Shown: positions 25,533-36,841 of the stretch, piece after piece
How the letters are laid out: the number at the start of each line of letters is the position of its first letter
Numbering within the stretch: position 1 is the stretch's first letter
DNA from: Mortierella sp. BCC40632
Taxonomy: Eukaryota > Mortierellomycota > Mortierellomycetes > Mortierellales > Mortierellaceae
Assembly: GCA_011634665.1 (NCBI GenBank)
Contig: WAEK01000014.1
Location: 1,151,001-1,215,000 of the forward strand
Reading direction: 5' to 3'
DNA length: 64,000 nucleotides
Made by a program: the position numbers and the translations under genes
The notes under the pieces: model-generated
What the model was told of the DNA's origin: nothing
The model's input: only the letters and a program-made list of their open reading frames with translations
Databases searched by the model: none

Positions 25533-28500
25533 ATGTCGGACAATACAGGTACGAGAACAGGGCGGTGCAACGTTTTGTCTTTCCTCCTCCTCCCACTCTC
25601 TCCCTCCGCCCATGAACACACACTTTTCATTGCTCTATGGAGCCCACGCATGCACATTGTTCATGGGCGATGCATTGGTTCATCTCATCTGCAGCTTCTT
25701 TTTTGCTCGCAGACACGGTGTCGAGCAAAACTGGTTGCTGGGACTGAGACTGCAAAGCAAGGGACTTTGTCCAAGGCTGGGCGTCGCCGCAAAAGCCATG
25801 GAACAAGGTTTCAGGAACACCCCGATGGATGGAGAGCAACAGTCGGCTCGCAAATGGTCAATGGGTGGGTTGGGTGTCTCTAGGATACCACAGTGGACTC
25901 GGAGTAAAGAGAGGAACTGAGAGAGAAAAAAAAAAAAAAAAAAAAAAAAAGAGAGAGAGAGAGAGAGAGAAAGAGAGAGCGGGAGAGATAGCAAGAGAGG
26001 ATAAGAAAACGAGAACCAGAGATTGCTAGCACCTTCTTCTCGAATAGCAGCAGACTCTTTGAGACGAACCCGAGAACAGAACGTACTGCGGACATGCTTT
26101 AGAAGTACATGCCTGAACTGGGCCCAACTCCGAGATGGTTGTTCGTCCCAGTATCCCATGCCTCCCTCTGGGAGACGATTGGCTGGAGGACCCGTCCCCG
26201 CGACGAATCCCAGCTGCAGGGTGGTCACATTGGCTCGCGATGCAGTCCCTCGTCTCTCTCCTTGGGCCTGTGGGCCTGAGGGCATGGTTTTCCCTGCCCA
26301 TGGACGCCATAGGTCAATGACCTAAACTTGCTCAAGCATCCGTGCAGACTCGTTCTTTCCTCCACCATGACGTCCTGCGGGTCTCGAGTTGCAGCGAGGG
26401 TTGGCTCTCTCTCTTTTTTTTCCTTCTCCCCATGTGTTCTGTTGAAACGGTGCATTGAACGATATCCGCCTGTTCCGCGTTGTCGAATGTGTGCGATGTA
26501 CTGCCGCCGAGTCCCATGGTACCATGCATGCCATGTGTCATACGGCTCTTTGTCTCTTACGAGAGCGCGTGCCGCTCTCTTTTCTTCCTTCTATTTCTTC
26601 TCTCGCGTTTCCTGGTCCAGCCTCACCCCAGTCCAGCCCAATCTTTGCCTTTCTCCTTCTCGAATGTGAATCCCCTCTGTTACCCCCTTCTCGCTTTGCT
26701 TTTTCTCCTCCTCCTCCTCCTCCTCCTCCTCCTCCTCCTCCTCCTCTCCTCCTCCCTTTGGATCGTCTCTCCTTTGGGCCTCTTGGACAAGAGAAGGGCT
26801 GTTAGAGAGTCTCGTGGCTCGACTCCGTCCCCCTCCATCCTCGCCCTTTGCACCCCCTTCCGCGCACTTGCTCCGCATTGGCCAAAGCGGGCGCGTCCTC
26901 CACGACCTCGTGGTTCTGGATCGCCATCGTCTCAAAGCATTTTTTCACTAATGACATGTGTCCCCCTTCCGAATCCTATAGATAAACCCGTTGCCCCTGC
27001 CGCCGAGACCAAGGAGGAGACCCTCCAGGCCACTGCCACACCACCCGCAGCCGAAAAGGAAGACCAGGTACCAACGCAGGAACAGGAACAGGAGCAGGAG
27101 GCCGAAAAAGCCGTTGCTGAAAAGAAGGCTGCTGAAGAAAAGGCTGCTGCTGAAAAGAAGGCTGCTGAAGAGGAGGTTGCCCGTAAGGCTGCCGAAGAAA
27201 AGGCTGCTGCTGAAGAGGCTGCTCGCATTGCTGCTGAAAAGGCTGCTGCTGAAGACGCTGCCCGTAAGGCTGCCGAGGAGGAGGCCGCTCGTGTCGCTGC
27301 GGAAAAGGCTGCTGCTGAGGAAGCTGCCCGAAAGGCTGCTGAGGAAGCTGCCCGCAAGGCTGCTGAGGAAGAGGCTGCCCGTGTCGCGGCCGAGAAGGCT
27401 GCCGCCGAAGAAGCTGCCCGCAAGGCTGCTGAGGAGGAGGCCGCCCGCAAGGCTGCTGAGGAGGAGGAGGCCCGCAAGGCTGCTGAGGAGGAGGAGGCCC
27501 GCAAGGCTGCTGAGGAAGAGGCTGCCCGTAAGGTTGCTGAGGAAGAGGCTGCCCGTGTCGCCGCCGAGAAGGCTGCCGCCGAAGAAGCTGCCCGCAAAGC
27601 TGCTGAGGAGGAGGCCGCCCGCAAGGCTGCTGAGGAAGAGGCCGCCCGCAAGGCTGCTGAGGAAGAGGCCGGCCGCAAGGCTGCTGAGGAGGAGGCCGGC
27701 CGCAAGGCTGCTGAGGAGGAGGCCGGCCGCAAGGCTGCTGAGGAGGAGGCCGCCCGCAAGGCTGCTGAGGGGAGGAGGAGGCCGCCCGCAAGGCTGCTGA
27801 GGAGGAGGCCGCCCGCAAGGCTGCTGAGGAAGAGGCTGCCCGTAAGGCTGCTGAGGAAGAGGCTGCCCATAAGGCTGCTGAGGAAGAGGCTGCCCATAAG
27901 GCTGCTGAGGAAGAGGCTGCCCGTGTCGCCGCCGAGAAGGCTGCCGCCGAAGAAGCTGCCCGCAAGGCTGCTGAGGAGGAGGCCGCCCGCAAGGCTGCTG
28001 AGGAGGAGGCCGCCCGCAAGGCTGCTGAGGAGGAGGCCGCCCGCAAGGCTGCTGCTGAGGGGAGGAGGCCGCCCGCAAGGGCTGCTGAGGAGGAGGGCCG
28101 CCCGCAAGGCTGCTGAGGAAGAGGCTGCCCGTGTCGCCGCCGAGAAGGCTGCCGCCGAAGAAGCTGCCCGCAAGGCTGCTGAGGAGGAGGCTGCCCGCAA
28201 GGCTGCTGAGGAGGAGGCTGCCCGCAAGGCTGCTGAGGAGGAGGCTGCCCGCAAGGCTGCTGAGGAGGAGGCTGCCCGCAAGGCTGCCGAGGAGGAGGCT
28301 GCTCGCAAGGCTGCTGAGGAGGAGGCTGCCCGCAAGGCTGCTGAGGAGGAGGCCGCCCGCAAGGCTGCTGAGGAAGAAGCTGCTCGTGTCGCTGCGGAGA
28401 AGGCTGCTGCCGAGGAGGCTGCTCGCAAGGTCGCGGAGGAAGAAGCCACTCGAGTCGCCGCAGAAAAAGCTGCTGAAGAAGAAGCAGCTCGTGTCGCCGC

Positions 28501-29119
28501 AGAGAAGGCTGTTGCTGAGAAGGCTGCTGCTGAGAAGGCCGCTGCTGAGGAGGCTGCTGCTGAGAAGGCTGCTGCTGAGGAGGAAGCTGCTCGCAAGGCC
28601 GCTGAGGAGGCCACCCTTAAAGCTGCTGATGAAGAAAAGGCGAAGAAGGATGCGGAGGAAAAAGAGGAGGCTGACAAAAAGGCTGCCGAAGAGGCAGTTA
28701 CAGCAACAGCAACAGAAGCAACGACTACAGAAGCAACGACTACAGAAGCTGCTACTATGGAAGCTACAACTACGGAAGCTGCGACTACAGAAGCTGCGAC
28801 TACAGAAGCTGCGACTACAGAAGCTGCAACAACAGAAGTAGAAACTCAAAAGGAGTCATCTCTACCCACAACACCTCAAGAAAATACAACTGTGGCAGCT
28901 CCTTCGTCATCTACTCCAGCTGCTGAAGAACCCACAGCACCCAACCAATCTGAGGCGAAGCCTGAGACACTTTCCGACAAGGCACCTGAAGTATCAAGCA
29001 TCCCGGCGCTGAAGCCTGCTGAGCAGGCCAAAGCAACCTCCGCGGCCATCAAGTCGTTGCCAGCGAACGGCAAGAAGATCAAGAAGGATAAGAAGGGCAA
29101 GGCCTGCATCATTATGTAG
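25533..29119 (+). CDS. Ala/Glu/Lys/Arg 9-residue repeat protein with C-terminal CaaX prenylation motif
   Basis: A 16-nt first exon (25533-25548, MSDNT) is spliced in phase over a 1,433-nt intron to 26982-29119, giving about 717 residues. After a short acidic/Gln-rich region, residues from about 45 to 570 are built from a 27-bp unit coding KAAEEEAAR, mixed with a [13 protein letters not shown] variant. This composition is expected to form a long single alpha helix or coiled coil, similar in style to TolA. A Thr/Ala segment with repeated TTEAA follows, then a polar region. The end is [15 protein letters not shown]: a polybasic stretch plus a Cys-Ile-Ile-Met CaaX box, which predicts farnesylation and membrane attachment. 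Between about 27770 and 28105 the repeat is out of frame (see findings). An alternative start at 26953 (MTCVPLPNP) exists but lacks splice logic. No family assignment. Confidence 0.72.
27120..28620 (+). repeat. 27-bp minisatellite inside a coding exon
   Basis: Tandem copies of a unit like AAGGCTGCTGAGGAGGAGG followed by CCGCCCGC, plus related variants, run through about 1.5 kb. The copies are most similar between 27590 and 28380, where several are identical, which implies recent expansion or gene conversion. Because the unit has no stop codon in several frames, long spurious open frames appear on both strands. Confidence 0.85.
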
Positions 29120-29423
29120 AGCTGATGTCCCGCCCATTTGTGTAGTTTGTTCTTTGTACCCTATAATGACCCATCACCAAATCAACAACCCCTGCACCCA
29201 CTTTCACTTTACTTGTCGCCGACTCTATTTGGCGGGAGGTGGTTTTATTTGAAAGTAGATTTCATACCCGAACAAAGTCTGCGACTTGACAACGAACGAC
29301 GAACACACGTCACGTTTTTTTTTTTTATCTCCTATTATATAAAAATTGCCCCTGTGTCTTCGCCTTGTTCACCTACACCCCTCCTACCCAGCCCATCCTC
29401 TGTCCATTGCCTTGACGCCGACG
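29120..29423. other. short intergenic spacer between two plus-strand genes
   Basis: About 300 bp hold the 3' end of the CaaX-box gene and the leader of CWH43. A T tract (29315-29326) and an AT-rich stretch (TATTATATAAAAATTG, 29333-29348) lie about 80 bp before the CWH43 ATG. The AT-rich stretch could serve as a TATA element. Confidence 0.35.
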
Positions 29424-32400
29424 ATGGCTCATCCTGCAGAAAAGAAGGGCTTGGTCCTGGCAAGAGTAAGCATTCGATCGACTAGCCAATGTCTCTGCTT
29501 GATTTCGTATTCTCCTCCTCCTCCTCATTCTTCCCTGTCATGGACAATGTGCTAATCACATTCACCTGTCTTCGATTTGTTTGTCTTGCGCATCAATAGA
29601 TACCAGGAACCTCAGTCCCCTTGGCCCATACTGTTTTTGGCGCGTGTAAGTCTTTGAACAAAGTAGCAGACGGACAGATCGACCACTGAGAATCGACAGG
29701 CAGGACAGTGAAGGAGATTCCTTATACTTCAAGCCCTCTCGACAATCAGCCATGCATGGACCAATCAGAGATTTATTCGAATTCACGCTCGCGACACACC
29801 CACCTCCTTCTCCTTTGTTCTCTCCCATTACATGCGCTCTTTGGTCATAGCTGTGTGTCTAATGGCCACTGTCTTCTCTCTACTCCTGGAAGAGGAAGAG
29901 CACCGCGCAGCAGCAACAGCAGTAGCAACAACTAGACAAGAAGCAACAGCCCTTCAACCCGACCCGATATCGGAGCGACTCTCTTCCCGCTCACTAATGG
30001 TCGGGACATCGGCGACTGTCTTAGCATATGTCAGAACGGTTTTACCGGTCACTTTTTTTTTTCTAACTCAAAAATTATTATTGTGTTCCCGGCCTGATCC
30101 CGCCCGCCATCGGCATTCCTATTAGCCGCCTTTATTATTGCACTCCTGGTCGGCTGCTATGCCCACTACTACAAGATCGTCAAGAACGGCGTCGCCGGAT
30201 ACCCCGATGTAAGGCTTGCCTCAGTCTTCACCTTTTGCTCAGTCGCACAATGCGTGCCCGCGGCACAAACAGTCCTTCTTAACCCACTCATTCTCCTCTT
30301 TTTTGGCGCACCATCTTGTCCGCTCGTTGTTCTAGGAATGGTTCCCAAGCGTGAGTGCGACAACTGGCGATTGGTACCCAGAGCGCAACATCTGCCAGAT
30401 CTTCATTGCTCTGACCTCAGGTACGGCATCTGCTTCGGACCAGTCTGATTGCTCACAAGTCACAACACAGCCGAGGCGAGAAATTGAAGGCTGTTGTTTC
30501 AGGACAGCCACAGCCCTCGTCCGTTACCGTCTCCCGCACATTCTAATGATGCTTTTGCTTTGCTCCCCTTTGTGCCTTAAAAAGGTCCTCGTCTTGCTCT
30601 CTGCTTCCTTTGGTATCTCTTGACGGTTCGCAACGTTCCCGTCAATGGCTCCAAGGGTTTTGCAAAGTTCCTTCTGATCAATGACATTATCCGAACAGTG
30701 GCATGTGGCGGTTGGGTCTACATTACATCGTCCGATGATCACGACGTTCACGACATTGCCATGATCGTCTATCTCCTCTGCACTGTCCCTCATGTTATTG
30801 GCACCATCAAGACTGCCCCCCAGAATCCTCGTGCCCAGAAGTACCGAAAGCTGTTTGGGTACACTTTCTTTGGCGCACTTTTCCCAATGGTGTACTTCTT
30901 TATTCAGCACAATGTACACCGTATCCCAGGAGGTAGGACAAAAAGTCAAGAGTGAAGGACGTTACGGCTGTGCAACAACAACCATGATGTGTACTCATCT
31001 GTGTTACCCCTTTCTCTTTTTCTCAACCATGATAGCCTACACACACTATGCTTTCTTTGAGTGGTCCTTGATCATTTCTGACCTTGCCTTTGATGCTGTG
31101 TGCATGATCGACTTTGAGATGTTCGAGTTCCGCATTGTTGACGTTGGACCAAATGGCAAGGTTGACGCCCCAGGAGAGACCAGGAATGGTTTGAAGACAT
31201 ATGGAGGAAGCGAAGGTGCGCTCGCTCAGGTCAACCCATTCGATATCATCTCATTCGTGTCGGATGTTTACCTTGGTGAGTATGCAACCATCCAAAGTGT
31301 ATGTCCGTTGCTTTGTGAATCGTCCAACAATATCTCTACTAATCACTACCCTCATACGTAGGCTTTGTATTTTGGTCCATGCTTACCTCGCTTCCGCTGA
31401 TGATTTGGTACTTCCCATTGTGGCACATGGGTATCTCGGGATATGAGGCGTTTTTGTTCTGCAACTTGATCGCTGTCCTCTTGGGCATCGGCTTCCTCCG
31501 TCGTGGCATTGAGCGTGCTAAGGGCTTTTTCCATCTCTTGTCCTTGGTGGGTGTGCTATCATTCAAAATTGCGGACCCTGCCCATCGTCTGATGGCCGTG
31601 GCTGCTGGTGTCTCTTTGTCGTTGCTGACATGGGGCGCAACTCTTTTCGGTCAGCGTCACCAGAACGGCCGTGCCGAGCGTGGTGTCATGGCCCTTGCTT
31701 TGGGACTTATTCTTCACGATGTGGTCAAGCAGGCCTGGTGGGCTAACAACCCAATCTGGCCCATCATGAACGAAAACAATGGAGGGCAAAACGTTATTGG
31801 ACTGGCTTTGGGCGTCTTGGCTAGCATCCAGGTCATGTTCAGAAAGGAGCCTTATGCGGATGAGCCTCAAATTGTTCGCAGCAACAAGTCGGGTGAAAGC
31901 AGTATCTTGACTGCCATTGGTGCAGGAGGTTACCTGTTCTGCTTGCACTCCATGTTCACGGACTCTTCTACTATCAGCCGCTGGTCTTTGGGAGGCTACC
32001 CCAACACTGGGCCCAACCCTGTCATTGGAGGACTGATGGTGATCATTGCCATGGCCGTTGGACTCGTTCTGTCTTCAAAGCGTCGCTGGGTTTCGTCGTT
32101 GATCTGGTGGGCCATTGGCACGGCTGGATTGGCCGTTCTCCATTTTAACGAAGGTGACGTTAGCTTTGCAGGAGGTATTCTCTTCACCGTCTATGCTCTT
32201 TCTCTCTTCCCAGTGGTGTTCCGCTCGCTTGCTCGCCAGCCTCCTGGTCGCACCTACTTCCTTGCCATGCTGGTGTATAACATTCTTGCTTTGGCTCATG
32301 TCTGGGTCGTTGCCTATGCATTTGTCCCTGGAGGCGAGGTCTTGCGCGAGCGTACCGACTATGTCTTGATCGCCATGCAAACCTGCATTCTGCTTGGAGT

Positions 32401-33427
32401 ATTCAATGCAAATGCCGACGCATGGGGAGCAGTTACCCAGGCCCGCGCCCATGCCGCCTTCTCGACGACTCGCTTGCTTAGCAAGATTACATTGATTGGA
32501 TTGGTACTTTCTTCTGTTGGTATTACGTATAAGCGTCTTCCCAAGACGGCACCCAAGCCTCATCACCCCGAGCATAAGTTGATCACGGCTGGTATCTGGA
32601 CGATTCACTTCGCCATCGACAACGACATGTGGAACAGTGAAATTCGTATGCGTGATGCTATTCGTGATCTGGAGCTGGATGTGATCGGTCTTTTGGAGTC
32701 GGACTTGCAGCGCATCATCATGGGCAACCGCGACTTGACCCAGTTCTTGTCCGAGGATCTCAACATGTATGCCGACTATGGTCCAGGACCAACCAAGCAC
32801 ACTTGGGGATGCACAATGCTCTCCAAGTTCCCCATCAAGCGCTCCACCCACCACTTGTTACCTTCGCCCAAGGGTGAGCTCGCCTGCGCCATTCACGCTA
32901 CTCTAGATGTTTATGGCAAGGAGGTGGATGTCATTGTCTCTCACAATGGTCAGGAGGAGGATTTGTTGGATCGCCAGCTCCAAACGACAGAGTTGGGTCG
33001 CATTATGCGCGAGTCAGACAACCCATTCTTGTTCTTGGGCTATGTCGTAACTAGACCAGGACAGGGCAACGAGATTTACGAGCTATTGATGAATGGAGGT
33101 CACGTCCACGATGTCGAAGTCTCCGACTGGGATCGTTGGTGCCAGTACCTTGCCTTCCGTGGTGTTAAGCGCACAGGCTACGCCCGTGTGTCTCATGGAG
33201 GCATCACGGACACAGAAATCCAGGTTGGCAAGTACCAGCTGCTGGAGAACCACCCTACCTCGTGGGACAAGAGCCAGTCCTTGGAAGAGTTTAGGAAGGA
33301 GGAGACGTATGAGCAGATTGCAGAAGACCAGGTTCCTGAGGGCATGCGATTCCCCTCAATGTTCTATGGTCAAGGAGTCCGTCGTCACCGCTTCCATGTC
33401 TTTGATCGCCCCTACTACTACGTATAG
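29424..33427 (+). CDS. CWH43: Cwh43-type GPI-anchor lipid remodelling protein
   Basis: Seven exons: 29424-29465, 29600-29645, 30126-30208, 30336-30420, 30585-30932, 31036-31275 and 31362-33427. All are GT-AG with agreeing phases, giving about 969 residues (yeast Cwh43 is 953). The N-terminal third is the PGAP2/Frag1-like multi-pass part ([20 protein letters not shown] joined to [18 protein letters not shown]). The middle has more membrane segments. The C-terminal 300 residues, from [20 protein letters not shown], form an endonuclease/exonuclease/phosphatase-like domain with [28 protein letters not shown] and [19 protein letters not shown]. In yeast the protein replaces diacylglycerol by ceramide on GPI anchors in the ER/Golgi. 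The small 5' exons were placed by splice sites and conservation of the [18 protein letters not shown] block, so they are secure. Confidence 0.93.
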
Positions 33428-35168
33428 CTGATTTACTTTTAGCACTGAGAAGCAAACGCGTACTTTTTTTTCTTGTTTTTTTTTTTTTTTTTTTTCTTAG
33501 ACAGGACCTTTTTTTCTTTTCATTTTCAAAACGCCGTCTAATGGCGGTTGGCTGTCTCCGTTTTGAAGTATTTACACAATAATAGCTGAATCCATTATGC
33601 AGTCTTTTGTGATGGTGTGCATCCTGGAGGGAAGTTTTTGCTAGTCTGAAGAAGGAAAATGTAATCATGTCAGAGAATTATTCTAATCCATACTCTCAAG
33701 GCTACCACAGGAAAAGAGGGGAAGAGTGAGAGGACGACCGCATTATGGTTTCTGGTAATTCTTAATCGCGTAGAAACAGAAAAAATCCACCTACTGTATC
33801 CAGAAGTTTTGCCTCTATTGAATGATTCTCTGTCCTACTCGGTTCTCACTTATTCACCGTACTACTCTTCACCGTTGTACAGACCTCGCGCAGTACCTAC
33901 TGACTCACTTCTATCTACCCGAGCTGCGTTTTTTTTTTTTTTTTTTTTTTTTTTTCCCTTGAGGAACTACCATCATTTCATCCGCAAGAGAAGACTGAGG
34001 TGTTCATGGGGGAGCATCCTATAAAAGGAAACCCCTTTCCATACACCCCTTTTGCCACGTGGAGTACTTCGCCTAAAGGCTGCCATACACTGCGTGGAGA
34101 TTTGGTTTGTTAAATAGAATTGCTTCAATCCAATTTTCTTTATGAGATAGCATGAGCACACTAAAGGATGCAGCTCCACAGAAATTGTTTTCCAGGCATC
34201 TGAATCAACAAATCATCCGATGACAAGGCTACTCTCCCTCAACCTACAGTCCATACCCATTTGATGGCTGTGTACAGCATATGGAGACCTTTGCGGCAAT
34301 CCACAGATTCCAACCAGGACAACCGCCACTGGGGTGCAGAGCTGCTTTTGACTCTCCTCCCTGATAGCCCAACCCCTGTGCCCTGTCTTGGATTCTCCCT
34401 ACCTATTTGGTTTCTGGGTCGTCCTCTTGTACTTCCATTTTTTGTTTAGAAAGCTTTCCTTTCCAAAAGAGGTAGTGACAGCTACGTATGTCCTTTGCGG
34501 AATATGGATGGAAGTGCGTCGATGAATAAAACGGTTTATTCTTTGTCGTGACGGCCCAGCAGCGATGTGTTACCATTCTTTTAACATTAACTGAGAATAA
34601 AAAGGACTACGTACTCTGCCTGGATATGCTATTCATCTTCATTCGTGAATAGCAAGTCACCCATGAGACGATACCATATAAATAGTAGACACCCCTGCCT
34701 GGAGAATTCCTCACCTCTATATGAGGAACCTTTCCAGATAAGACCCTTGATTATCTCGTACATTGTTTTCCCATCCTAAAGCGACAATAACCTGACTCTT
34801 CTGTGAGGAACATTTTCAGGTCATCACGACTGGCGCTTAGATTATGTATTTAAAGTTTGACAAGGTTCGGACATGGCCCTCCCATGTCCTCTCTCTGTGT
34901 CCGAGTCATGTCCGCATGTCCGCCAAAAAACCCAACCCAATTCTCCATTTGAATACATAATCTTCTCTGAGCCTCCCGAAATTTGATACTCAAGCCACGA
35001 ATTCGGGTACCGTTTGTCTGGCGGGAAAAGGCGTGACAAATCCATCTCTCCCCCATGACCATTTTGTCTCCATCTGATTGACCTTTCGCACTTTCCCAAC
35101 CCACGCCTCTTTACTTTTATACCACACTCCCTCATCTCGCGCTTGCACCCCTTCTGCAACATCCCACC
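33428..35168. other. gene-poor stretch with homopolymers and a dispersed-repeat copy
   Basis: After the CWH43 stop come T-rich tracts (about 33464-33495 and 33929-33955). One copy of the dispersed repeat family lies at about 34320-34540. The final 330 bp hold several ATGTCC elements (34871-34922) and then the leader of the Crinkler relic. No intact gene is visible. Confidence 0.45.
34320..34540 (+). repeat. dispersed repeat family, copy A
   Basis: It shares, in the same order, CCTGATAG, CCCTGTCTTG, TTTCTGGGTCGTCC, TTTAGA and AAAGAGG, then ATGTCCTTTGC and GCGTCGATGAATAAAAC, with the copy at 46950-47215. The similarity is patchy, with small indels. The family is unclassified; the shared 3' part contains AATAAA. 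Confidence 0.6.
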
Positions 35169-36624
35169 ATGATCACCAGCAAATTGACGCTGTTCTGTCT
35201 CGTTGATGGAGAGACAGCATCCCGGGCCTTCTCAGTTGAAATCGAGCCAACAAAGACTGTGGATTACCTCAAGAAGCTCATCAAGGCCGAGAATCCTGAC
35301 ACCTTCAATGGGGATTGATGCCAAGGATCTCATCCTCTGGTGTGTCTCCATACCAGTCACAGAAGAGGATGAGCACCCTGTCTTTCTTGACAGTCAGGAT
35401 GAGAAGCAGAAACTCAATATTCCGACAGCACGACTTTTCAAGGTCTTTACAGGAGAGCTGTCCGACGAGACAATCCACATCGTCGTTGAACCGCCTTCGC
35501 AACCGAAAGGTAATGATTCTTTTTTTGTTTCTAGGTGTAAACCATTGCTGAAGGACCTGTCACTGATACATGACTAGAGCGCCAGTTTCGCACACATCCA
35601 CCGCACAATGCTTCCCTAATCATTTTCTGGTTTTTTTTTATAGACTTTGAAGTGGTCATCGCACCCGATGGAGGATTTGTGGCCGAGGAGATCAGGATCC
35701 CCTGGGTAGTCAACGAGAATACTGCGACTCTGGATGACTTGTGGTCGATCATCTTTCAAAACTGGAGTTTTGTTCTGATTACAAACAAGCCGACTTGAGA
35801 ATAGTATTAAAAACAAGGAATCCAGGTCAACAGCCCCAACACCCCTAGGCAGCGACAAGGACGTACAAAAGTCACTTCGAGATGCCATACGGTTAAAAAT
35901 ACCGAAATCTCTATTGGTTTAGAGATAGCACCAAAGAGTTTTGCCAAATGGTCTTTCAAAGACGTCTGCAGATCGTTTGGCTTCTCAACGGCAGCCGATC
36001 CCGACCTTGATGTCCTCCCCCCATTTGACGATATACAACAAGCTCAGCTGAACCCGTCTCAAACAATAATTTTGGATGATCTTATCAAGGACGTTATGAT
36101 GAAGAAGGAGGTTTTGAAACTAAGTAGCGCAAATGAGGCTACTAAGTCGCTCATGGTCTTTTTTTTTGGCAGCAGCAACATACATATTCAAAAAGATCTT
36201 TATCTTGCATCTCAGCAAAATCTCACCGGATCGCGAGGAAAAGGATCGGCCGACTTTTTCTGTGATTTCAAGGAAAGATAAATATCTCACTTTGGGCGTG
36301 ACAGAGGTCAAAAAAAGAGAATTTCAATCAAGGATATGCTCAGAATATTCTTCAGCTAGAGACGACTATGAAATCTAGGAAGCGCAGGCGCGAAATGGAT
36401 GATGTTGATGGTGGAGAGGAAAAAGAGCCTCTGAAGACCTTTGGGATTGTCACGGATTCTGAAACGTGGGCTTTTTCTTGAGTGCAGATTACATACCAAT
36501 GGGAGAATGGATTATAGGGCGAGTGTACTTCCAGACAAAGTCAACTACAACAAGTGTGACGAGGAAGATATCAAATCAATATTCAGGAAAAATGGTATGG
36601 CTTTTGGTCACAGATGAAGAGTGA
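35169..36624 (+). pseudogene. degraded Crinkler (CRN) family gene with REase-type C-terminal domain
   Basis: The start MITSKLTLFCLVDGETASRA and the following DTVDxLKKLIK-like stretch match the ubiquitin-like header domain of fungal and oomycete CRN proteins. A four-G run at 35310-35313 breaks the frame: removing one G gives continuous coding through DAKDLILWCVSIPV. A GTAATG...TTATAG intron (about 35508-35642) is still recognisable. Farther on, blocks in changing frames match the CRN C-terminal nuclease-like module: LTGSRGKGSADF, LGVTEVKK, KTFGIVTDSETW, LECRLHTNGRMDYRASV. D and EVKK are the pattern of PD-(D/E)XK nucleases. At least four frame changes and stops make it non-functional. CRN proteins are proposed to be nuclear effectors or self-defence proteins in fungi; this copy cannot be active. 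Confidence 0.8.
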
Positions 36625-36841
36625 GGCTCACCGTTCCATTGCCCCCGAATACAGCTGCTCCCTTAACCCCAAGCATCGAAGCATCTCGCCAGACATCAAG
36701 AGGCCAAGACCATATCTGCCTTAATAGGTCTCTCCTCTCCCATTCTCAAAACAACCTCTTTACCAACTAATAAATGCTTGTTAATACTTATGACTAGTCT
36801 AGTCTTTCTAATGCTTTTCAAGGAGCTCTTGCAAGATCGAG

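Noticed and set aside
27120..28620. Regularly spaced repeats considered as a CRISPR array
   Set aside because: Units are contiguous, in frame and coding, without unique spacers; the genome is eukaryotic.
26932..28849. Very long antisense open frames (about 580 and 630 codons) opposite the repeat exon
   Set aside because: They are by-products of a 27-bp repeat that has no stop codon in several frames. Their translations (Ala/Ser or Leu/Ser runs) have no independent start, splice or domain support.
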